DNA of 32,515 nt from Streptomyces himastatinicus ATCC 53653 (GTDB lineage Bacteria; Actinomycetota; Actinomycetes; Streptomycetales; Streptomycetaceae): assembly GCF_000158915.1 (NCBI RefSeq), contig NZ_GG657754.1, positions 9,006,783-9,039,297 of the forward strand, in the 5' to 3' direction. Of the stretch, positions 7,779-14,009 are shown piece after piece. The notes beneath the pieces were generated by a model that was not told the origin of the DNA, did no database searches, and was given only the letters and a program-made list of their open reading frames with translations. The number at the start of each line of letters is the position of its first letter. Within the stretch, counting starts at the first letter, position 1. Position numbers and translations under genes: made by a program.

Positions 7779-8338
7779 CATCGTCCTCCGTATGCATGTG
7801 CGTCCACGGGGCGACGGATCGCGTCGCGCTCGCGGACGAGGAGCGGCTTACGCGGGTGGCCGTCGAAGGGCATGCGGCTCCGGCGCGCAGTGGTCGATGT
7901 CGCGCGCGGTGATGTGGAACCGGATGCTCACCTGTCGCAGAGTCCGGGCAGAGGCCCGTGGGCCGTTCATCCGGGTCAGGCGGTGTCCGAATGCGGTCGA
8001 CGGCTGTCAGAAGGAGGGCAGGCGCGGTTGTATACGCGCGTCATCGCCCAGCAGTAGCCACTCGCCCCGTATGCCTCGATCACAAGTCCCCCTACGCATG
8101 GCAGTCACAGCCCGCATCCGGCGGGCGTGGTGAGGGTCCCCCGACCCCGTTTCAAGGTGGTATCAGTAGAACCCGCGGCTGCGGAGGATTCAAGGAAATT
8201 GCGGAACGCCGAGCGTTAATTATCGAGTGGTGCGGGGCAATGCTCCGCGAACTGGTTTAACGCGAAAATCGGAGGATTATGTTCCGCAACATTTCCCCGA
8301 CGGGAAGCCGGACTTCATGTGCTTTGGTCCGGGGAGGT
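7779..8338. other. gene-poor 560-bp region between the LmbU-like and HicB-like genes
   Basis: No reading frame here shows streptomycete codon bias; base composition is noticeably less GC-rich between about 8140 and 8300. It must contain the promoter for the LmbU-like gene on the minus strand and the end of the transcript of the HicB-like gene. The right end carries a repeated CGGAGGATT (8182-8190 and 8270-8278) and a paired element described separately. I see no tRNA, known riboswitch or mobile element. Confidence 0.5.
8182..8296 (+). promoter_or_regulatory. possible structured leader ending in a strong RBS and ATG
   Basis: CGGAGGATT occurs at 8182 and again at 8270. The second copy places GGAGG four bases before an ATG at 8279. 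TTGCGGAAC (8199-8207) pairs with GTTCCGCAA (8281-8289), and flanking GGAAA and TTTCC extend the pairing with a two-base bulge, so the start codon region could be sequestered. Between them is a short palindrome, GCGGGGCA-A-TGCTCCGC with one G-T pair (about 8232-8248). The frame from 8279 runs antisense into the HicB-like gene, so its product is doubtful. Confidence 0.3.
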
Positions 8339-8896
8339 CTATTTCACCCAGCCGGTGTAGTTCTGGCTGACTTGCGGGGCCCGCCGTTCGCTGCGGCGGC
8401 CGGGGTCCTCGTGGTGCAGCATCGCGGAGGCCGCCCGTACGAGCCAGGCGTTGACCGAGAGCCCCTCCCTGCTCGCGGCCTCCTCGATCCGGGCCTTCAG
8501 CTGCTCGGGCGGCCGGAAGTTGACGCGCGCGGTGGCGCCATCCTTGGCGCCCGGGGCGCCAGGCGCGGCCGGGGCGTCCGGCGGGGCGAGCGGCGGCGTG
8601 CCGTTGAACGGCTGCGCGAAGGGGCGCGCGGACTCGTCCGAGGGCTCCTCGGACGGCGGGAGCGTGACCACGAACCCGGGGTCGAGCCCCCGCAGCCGGA
8701 CCTCGACCGCGCCCGGCGCCAGCTCGCGGGTGATCTCGTCCGCGGCGGCCGACAGGGCGTCGAGCAGGACCAGCCGAACGCTGGCGGAGAGCGGTGCGAC
8801 GAGACGCTCGGCGACCTCGCGGGTCCGCGCGTCACCCGCCTCGGCGGCAGTGATCAGTTCCTGCCGCAGGTCGTCGACGTACCGCATCAGTTCCAT
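8339..8896 (-). CDS. HicB-like ribbon-helix-helix protein
   Basis: Protein of 185 residues. The N-terminal part, starting MELMRYVDDLRQELITAAEAG, is helical and followed by a beta-like segment (VEVRLRGLDPGFVVTLPP). The middle is a Pro/Ala-rich linker. The C-terminal part, ARVNFRPPEQLKARIEEAASREGLSVNAWLVRA, is a ribbon-helix-helix DNA-binding domain of the type labelled HicB antitoxin in actinobacteria, followed by a tail ending in TGWVK. The start at 8896 has GAGGA seven to eight bases upstream. It is the last gene of the minus-strand arm, 65 bp after the Thr-activating NRPS. No HicA-like toxin is adjacent, so it is more likely a DNA-binding regulator than part of a toxin-antitoxin pair. Confidence 0.7.
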   Translation of the reverse strand: MELMRYVDDLRQELITAAEAGDARTREVAERLVAPLSASVRLVLLDALSAAADEITRELAPGAVEVRLRGLDPGFVVTLPPSEEPSDESARPFAQPFNGTPPLAPPDAPAAPGAPGAKDGATARVNFRPPEQLKARIEEAASREGLSVNAWLVRAASAMLHHEDPGRRSERRAPQVSQNYTGWVK

Positions 8897-8961
8897 GGTG
8901 TCATCCTCGCGCTGACGTGGGGCGACCTGCAAGTCCGTCCCTTCGGGGCGGCGCGGCCCGG

Positions 8962-11949
8962 CTACCCCCGCGGCACCGGCACGGCGTCCCCGTCCGCCAC
9001 GGCGTCCGTGTGCAGGCCCTCGACCAGCCGGATGAACTCCCCGGCCGTGGAGTGCGCGTAGAAGTCGCGCAGCGGCACCCCGGGCAGACCCCTCTCGCGC
9101 AGGGTGGTGAGCACGTGCACCACCAGGAGCGAATTGCCGCCGAGCTCGAAGAAGTTGTCCTCGTGGGTCACCGGCGTGCGGAGGGCCTGTCCCCATATCT
9201 CCAGGATCTCCCGGGCGACGCCGTCGGCCGGTGCCGTCCCGGCCGTCCCAGCCGCCTCGTCCGTCCGTCCGCCGTCTGCGCTGGCCCGCCCGGCGGCCCG
9301 GTCGTGGACGGCGGGCGGCGGGAGCTGTGCGACGTCCGGCTTCCCGTTGGGGGTGAGGGGGACGGCGGGGATCACGGTGAGCGTCGAGGGGACCATGTAG
9401 TCGGGCAGGATGCGGCGGGCGTTGGCGAGCAGCCGGCCGGTGTCGGCGGCCGGGCCGTGCCGTTCGTCGAGGACCACGTACGCGTCGATCCGGCTGCTCG
9501 CGGAATCGCCGGGCGTCGCCTGTCCGGCCACGACGACGGCGGCGCTCACGGCCGGGTCGCCCGCGAGCACGGACCGGATCTCGTCCAGTTCGATGCGGTA
9601 GCCGCGGATCTTGACCTGGTTGTCGAGGCGGCCGAGATGGTCGAGGCTGCCGTCGGGGTGCAGCCGCCCCTTGTCCCCGCTGCGGTAGAGGCGTTCCCCC
9701 GTGGCCTCGTCCACGACGAACCGCTGCGCCGTCAGCTCGGGCTGCCCCAGGTAGCGGTCCGCCACCCCGGCTCCGCCGACATAGATCTCCCCGGCCGCAC
9801 CGGGCGGCAGCACCCGGCCCTTGGCGTCCCGTACGGACAGGAACCAGCCCGGCAGCGGGCGTCCGACCGAACGGGACCCGGCGACCAGCTCGGCCGGGGT
9901 GACCGTCTGCGCGGTGACATGGACGGTGGTCTCGGTGATGCCGAACATGTTCACCGCACGGCACCACGTCGGGGAGTGGCGGGCGAACCACGGCGCGAGC
10001 ACCCGCACGTCGAGCGGCTCGCCGCCGAACACCAGGAGCCGTACGGACAGTTCCCGGGGCGTGGTCCGGTCGGCGCGCACGAGCTGGGCGAAGGCGGACG
10101 GCGTCTGGTTGAGCACCGTCACCCGCCGTTCGGCCAGCAGCCGGTGGAACTCGTCGGTGTCACGGGCCGTCCAGTACGGGACGACGACGAGCCGGCCGCC
10201 GGTGAGCAGACAGCCCCAGATCTCCCAGACCGAGAAGTCGAAGGCGCTGGAGTGGAAGAGGGTCCAGACATCGTCGGGACCCAGCCCGAAGTCCGCCGAG
10301 GTGGCGGCCAGCAGTGCGGTCACGTTCCGATGGGGCACGACCACGCCCTTCGGGCGGCCGGTCGAGCCCGAGGTGTAGATCACGTAGGCGGCCTCGTCGG
10401 GGCTCGTGCGCCGCGCGGCGGCCGCCGCGGGAGTCCTGCCCAGCTCATCGACGCCCACCACCCGTACGCCCGGCGTCGCGGGGAACCGCCCGGGCTCGCC
10501 GATGACCAGGGGGAGCCCCGCGTTCTCGGCGGTGTACCGCAGCCGGTCCTCGGGGTGGCGGTAGTCCATCGGGACGTAGGCGCATCCGGCCTTGAGGACG
10601 GCGAGGAGCGCCACGACGAGGGAGGCGGTGCGGTCCAGGCAGACACCGACCATGGTGCCGGGCGCGATGCCGAGTCCGTGCAGACCGGACGCCATCGCGT
10701 CGGCCCGCTCATTGAGTTGACGGTACGTCAGCTCCTCGTGCTCGTCCACGAGAGCGACGGCGTCGGGGCGCCGGGAGGCCACGGCCTCGAAGCGCCGGTC
10801 GATCCGCTCGCCACCTTCAGGCTCGCCGTCGCGCTCGGCGCCCCCGAGCCGTAACACCTCCCGCGCCGCCTCCGCGGGCAGGACCGGCAGCGCCGCCAGC
10901 GGGGCGCTGTCCCCGCCGGCCGCCAGCTGGGCGGCCGCGTGCTCGACGGACCGGCAGAACCACTCGGCCACGCCCGGAGCGATCACGCCCTCGTCGTACC
11001 AGGCCGCGGCCTCCACCGTGCCGTCGGGCCGCTCCGCGCAGTGCAGGGAGAGGGGGAAGACGGGTGCCAGCGCGGGCAGCCGCGTCCGGCCGTCCGCCGC
11101 CGGGTCCGACACCACCAGACCGACCGCGGGCGGCTCCGGCGCGGCCTGTTCGGGTGCGCCGCCGAGCCGCGCCAGAAAACCGGCCGGGGTCAGGTCCTCG
11201 TCCACGGCTACGGTGCGCACTCGCGCACCCTCCGGGGCGCCGGGCCGGGTGTCGAGGTGCCCGATCTCCGCGGTGGGCTCCCCCTGGTACCGGGCCGTGG
11301 CCAGGGCGGCAGCGCCCAGCAGTTGATGTCCGCTCAGCGCGGCGCGCGGCAGGGTGAGCGGACGGGCCGAGACGATGCCGCGCGCGGCCGGGTCCCCGAG
11401 CCCCCAGTCCACCGGGGTCCACCGCGCGGCGGGCGGCAGCGCGGACCCGGCGCCGGAGTACGGTGCCTCCGGCCCCGCCGCCGCGCCCGTGACCATGACG
11501 TCGGCCAGCCGCTCCAGCGCCGTACGCGTCACCCGGCCCCGTACCCCCACGAGGACGAGATGCGCCGAGCCGTCGCCGTACGACAGCAACACCGCGCGCA
11601 GCGGGGACAGTTCGGCCCGCACCGGCCGGAGCGCCTCCCGGTGCAGTCGCTCCCGGGCCGCCGGAGCGTCACCCGGCGCGGGTACCGCGGTTTCGTGCAG
11701 CCGCGGTTCCGTGGTGAGGCCCCACCGGCGGGCCGCGTCCGCGAGCCGTCGGCGGAGGGTCCCGGCGTCCACCGGACCGGGCAGGTCCGCGATCAGGGCG
11801 TGGCAGAAGCGGCCCTGCCCGGACAGGTGCCGCCGGGAAGGCAGCACGGGGTGTCCGGCGCCGGGCGGCGGCGCGGCATCGGGCACCGGCGCGGCATCGG
11901 GCCGGGTCCGGTGGTTCGGGTGCGGGGGTGTTCCGGTGTGCGTCGCCAT
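8962..11949 (-). CDS. free-standing threonine-activating NRPS (inactive C - A - T)
   Basis: A single-module protein of 995 residues. Residues about 45-370 have the outline of a condensation domain but lack HHxxxDG; the equivalent place reads LVGVRGRVTRTALERL, so it cannot make peptide bonds. The adenylation domain (about 385-870) is intact: AYVIYTSGSTGRPKG, NMFGITETTVH, YRSGDKGRL and the catalytic Lys in TPNGKPD. Its specificity residues read D-F-W-N-V-G-M-V-H plus Lys, very close to the established threonine code DFWNIGMVHK. The T domain (about 890-975) carries FFELGGNSLL for phosphopantetheine. It follows the SDR gene after an 82-bp gap, with AGGAG nine bases before ATG 11949. There is no thioesterase. 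It most likely donates Thr in trans to the module of NRPS-1 that has a dead A domain. Confidence 0.85.
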   Translation of the reverse strand: MATHTGTPPHPNHRTRPDAAPVPDAAPPPGAGHPVLPSRRHLSGQGRFCHALIADLPGPVDAGTLRRRLADAARRWGLTTEPRLHETAVPAPGDAPAARERLHREALRPVRAELSPLRAVLLSYGDGSAHLVLVGVRGRVTRTALERLADVMVTGAAAGPEAPYSGAGSALPPAARWTPVDWGLGDPAARGIVSARPLTLPRAALSGHQLLGAAALATARYQGEPTAEIGHLDTRPGAPEGARVRTVAVDEDLTPAGFLARLGGAPEQAAPEPPAVGLVVSDPAADGRTRLPALAPVFPLSLHCAERPDGTVEAAAWYDEGVIAPGVAEWFCRSVEHAAAQLAAGGDSAPLAALPVLPAEAAREVLRLGGAERDGEPEGGERIDRRFEAVASRRPDAVALVDEHEELTYRQLNERADAMASGLHGLGIAPGTMVGVCLDRTASLVVALLAVLKAGCAYVPMDYRHPEDRLRYTAENAGLPLVIGEPGRFPATPGVRVVGVDELGRTPAAAAARRTSPDEAAYVIYTSGSTGRPKGVVVPHRNVTALLAATSADFGLGPDDVWTLFHSSAFDFSVWEIWGCLLTGGRLVVVPYWTARDTDEFHRLLAERRVTVLNQTPSAFAQLVRADRTTPRELSVRLLVFGGEPLDVRVLAPWFARHSPTWCRAVNMFGITETTVHVTAQTVTPAELVAGSRSVGRPLPGWFLSVRDAKGRVLPPGAAGEIYVGGAGVADRYLGQPELTAQRFVVDEATGERLYRSGDKGRLHPDGSLDHLGRLDNQVKIRGYRIELDEIRSVLAGDPAVSAAVVVAGQATPGDSASSRIDAYVVLDERHGPAADTGRLLANARRILPDYMVPSTLTVIPAVPLTPNGKPDVAQLPPPAVHDRAAGRASADGGRTDEAAGTAGTAPADGVAREILEIWGQALRTPVTHEDNFFELGGNSLLVVHVLTTLRERGLPGVPLRDFYAHSTAGEFIRLVEGLHTDAVADGDAVPVPRG

Positions 11950-11963
11950 GATCCGGTCTCCTG

Positions 11964-12015
11964 CCGGTGTCGGAGCGGTCTGGTGCCGTCCGGTGTCGGT
12001 GCGGTCTCGTGCCGT
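11964..12015. repeat. 26-bp direct tandem repeat, two copies
   Basis: Two head-to-tail copies (11964-11989 and 11990-12015) match at 24 of 26 positions and begin CCGGTGTCGG. They fill most of the 82-bp gap between the SDR gene and the Thr-activating NRPS on the minus strand, just upstream of the NRPS ribosome binding site. They may be a simple slippage duplication or a repeated regulator site. Confidence 0.75.
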
Positions 12016-12031
12016 TGCCGCGCGCGGGCGG

Positions 12032-12862
12032 TCACCTGCTGGTGAAACCCCCGTCGACGGTGATCACCGCGCCGGTCACCTGCCGGGAGTCGTCCCCCGC
12101 GAGCCAGGTGGCCGCGCCCGCGATGTCGGAGGTCTCGATCAGCGTGTTCATCGGCTGGTCGCGCAGGAAGAGTTCCTCGTACTCCCCGGCCGGGACGTCG
12201 AGCGAGTGCGCGATCTCGGCGAGCATGCGCCCCTCGACCAGCGGGTTGTCGCGTACCGAACCCGGGCAGAGCGCGTTCACCCGGACCCGGTGCGGGGCGT
12301 AGTCCAGCGCCGCCGCCTTGGTCAGCCCGATGAGGCCGTGCTTGGCGGTGACGTAGCCGCTGAAGTTGCGGTAGCCGACCAGACCGGCGGTCGACGAGAC
12401 GTTGATGATGCTCCCGGACCGCTGCGCGACCATGACCGGCGCGACCGCCCGCATCATCCGCCAGGCGCCGGTGAGGTCGACGTCCAGCATCAGCGACCAG
12501 TCGGACTCGCTGATCTCGTGGAGCACCAGCCCCGACGGGGCCGCGATGCCCGCGTTGTTGACCAGGACGTCGACGGTGTGGAAGCGCCCCAGCGCCTCCT
12601 TGACGGCAGCGTCCACCTGCGCCGTGTCGCGCACGTCCACCGCCGCCGCGACCACGGCGCTGCCGCGCCGCTCGCACAGCTCCGCGGTGTGGCCCAGCTG
12701 GCTCCGGCTGCCCAGCGGATACCCCACCGCGTCCAGGTCCCCGGCGATGTCGAGCAGCGCCAGATCGGCGCCCTCGTCCGCGAACCGGACGGCGCACTCC
12801 CGTCCGATGCCCCGGGCCGCGCCCGTGATCACGACGGTCTTGCCCTGTAGTGACGTGCCCAT
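12032..12862 (-). CDS. short-chain dehydrogenase/reductase, mycofactocin-type
   Basis: NAD(P)-dependent oxidoreductase of 276 residues. It shows the Rossmann motif TGAARGIG (13-20), the acidic LLDIA after strand two (favouring NAD), NNAG (102-105), the catalytic Ser in NVSS (156-157) and YVTAK (Tyr170, Lys174). Between the second strand and DVRD it has an extra segment, about residues 42-66 (DAVGYPLGSRSQLGHTAEL), like that of the mycofactocin-associated SDR subfamily (carveol dehydrogenase-like). It follows the thioesterase gene by 14 bp and precedes the Thr-activating NRPS, so the three are probably one operon. It may oxidise a hydroxyl on a pathway intermediate, possibly the threonine side chain; the substrate is inference. 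Confidence 0.85.
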   Translation of the reverse strand: MGTSLQGKTVVITGAARGIGRECAVRFADEGADLALLDIAGDLDAVGYPLGSRSQLGHTAELCERRGSAVVAAAVDVRDTAQVDAAVKEALGRFHTVDVLVNNAGIAAPSGLVLHEISESDWSLMLDVDLTGAWRMMRAVAPVMVAQRSGSIINVSSTAGLVGYRNFSGYVTAKHGLIGLTKAAALDYAPHRVRVNALCPGSVRDNPLVEGRMLAEIAHSLDVPAGEYEELFLRDQPMNTLIETSDIAGAATWLAGDDSRQVTGAVITVDGGFTSR

Positions 12863-12876
12863 GACTCCCCGCTCGC

Positions 12877-13575
12877 TCAGCGCTCGGCGATGGTGCGCAG
12901 CAGTGCCTCGGCCGCGTCGGCCAGATACATGTGCCCGCCCGGCAGTTCGACGTAGCGGAAGGCGTCCCTGGTGACGTCGCGCCACTGCTGGGCGTGCTCC
13001 CGGGAGACCAGGGCGTCGGTCTCGCCGCGGATCGAGGTCACCGGCAGGCCGAGTGGCTCGTCCGACGACGGCTTGTAGTTCTCGTGCATCGCCACGTCCG
13101 CGCGGAGTACGGGCAGCAGCAGCTCCCGCAGATCCGGGTTGTCGAACGCCGCGTGCCGGTACCCGGCGAATTCCTGGACGCGCTCCAGGAATTCCTCGTC
13201 GTTCAGGCCGGTCGCCCGGGAGTCGCGCCCGTTCCACGGCCCGGGCGAGCCGCTCACATAGAGATGTGAGGGACCCGGGTGGCCGAGCCGTTGCAATTCC
13301 CTGGCGATTTCATAACACAGCACGGCACCCAGGCTGTGCCCGAAGAGCCCGAAAGCCGGGAATTCGGCGGTGAGCTCGGCAATCTGCGGTGCCAGCTGAG
13401 CGGCGGCTTCCAGGGCATCGGTGAAGGGCGTGTCGAGGAACAGCTCCTCGCGTCCGGGCAGCTGGACCGGAATCACCTTGATTCCCCGGTCCGGCCCCTC
13501 CGTCCACGCACGGTAGAAGCCCGCACCACTCCCGGCGAAGGGCAGGCAGACCAGCGGAAAGGGCTGTGACGGCAT
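12877..13575 (-). CDS. type II thioesterase (first of two)
   Basis: Alpha/beta hydrolase of 232 residues that clears wrongly loaded or stalled acyl groups from T domains. It has the standard N-terminus LVCLPFAGSGAGFYRAW, the nucleophile motif GHSLGA (Ser81), an acid in GETDAL (Asp187) and the catalytic His in PGGHMYL (His215). Length and motifs are normal for the family. It is the first gene of the minus-strand arm, starting at ATG 13575 with GGGGA a few bases upstream, and is divergent from NRPS-1 across a 434-bp control region. It is not closely similar to the second thioesterase at 20202. Confidence 0.9.
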   Translation of the reverse strand: MPSQPFPLVCLPFAGSGAGFYRAWTEGPDRGIKVIPVQLPGREELFLDTPFTDALEAAAQLAPQIAELTAEFPAFGLFGHSLGAVLCYEIARELQRLGHPGPSHLYVSGSPGPWNGRDSRATGLNDEEFLERVQEFAGYRHAAFDNPDLRELLLPVLRADVAMHENYKPSSDEPLGLPVTSIRGETDALVSREHAQQWRDVTRDAFRYVELPGGHMYLADAAEALLRTIAER

Positions 13576-13650
13576 GATTCCCCGTTCTTTTTCGGGCAGT
13601 TGACTGCGGACGGCGCGGCGGGTACGGGACGTCCCGGGCGGGGCGGCCGG

Positions 13651-13668
13651 TGTCCCGGCGACAGGACG
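13651..13668. promoter_or_regulatory. TGTCC-N8-GGACR palindrome, copy 2
   Basis: TGTCCCGGCGACAGGACG differs from the copy at 6247 at only two positions. It lies 76 bp upstream of the minus-strand thioesterase start. Confidence 0.6.
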
Positions 13669-13785
13669 CCGCTGGCCGCTCGGGCGTAAAGGACCGCGGT
13701 CCCTGTGCCACCGTGCCGATTTCCGGCGGGTACGTGGAAACTACGAAGGGACGGGCGCCGCCGCAACACCGTAAAGCCATTCCGG

Positions 13786-13803
13786 TGTCCTGTCGACGGG
13801 ACA
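13786..13803. promoter_or_regulatory. TGTCC-N8-GGACA palindrome, copy 3
   Basis: TGTCCTGTCGACGGGACA has perfect TGTCC/GGACA ends and a GTCGAC centre. With its flanks (13784-13805) it matches the reverse complement of the 13649-13670 segment at 19 of 22 positions, so the two sites face each other about 135 bp apart. Confidence 0.6.
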
Positions 13804-14009
13804 TCGGGAACGCCTTGTCCCGGTGTCCCGTTCACTGCTTGACCCGGCCGCCCCAAGCCGTGAAGGTGTGGGGGTCCCGGGCGGTTTGGACGACACGCCT
13901 CGAATTCGCCGACGGTACGTCCGGCGACTATTCCCGCCCGGTAATTGAGGCCGCCGGTGACAGCGCGACGCGAACCGAATTCTTCCGATCCACTTGTCTG
14001 CATGGGGTG

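Larger units (their letters stand above)
13576..14009. promoter_or_regulatory. divergent control region between the two biosynthetic arms
   Basis: A 434-bp gap between the thioesterase gene (minus) and NRPS-1 (plus). A frame open from 13650 runs through it into NRPS-1, but it lacks domain content. The region holds two copies of the TGTCC palindrome in opposite orientation (13651 and 13786), and further TGTCCCG half-sites around 13816-13830. Sequence near 13900-13990 is less GC-rich and probably includes the NRPS-1 promoter. No gene is supported here. Confidence 0.6.

Noticed and set aside
8279..9061. Plus-strand 260-codon frame with a good RBS
   Set aside because: Beyond the first 20 codons it is antisense to the well-supported HicB-like gene and is low complexity; only the leader is kept as a finding.
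13650..14009. N-terminal extension of NRPS-1 upstream of 14010
   Set aside because: The frame is open but crosses the palindromes and the less GC-rich promoter region, and adds 120 residues without domain similarity.
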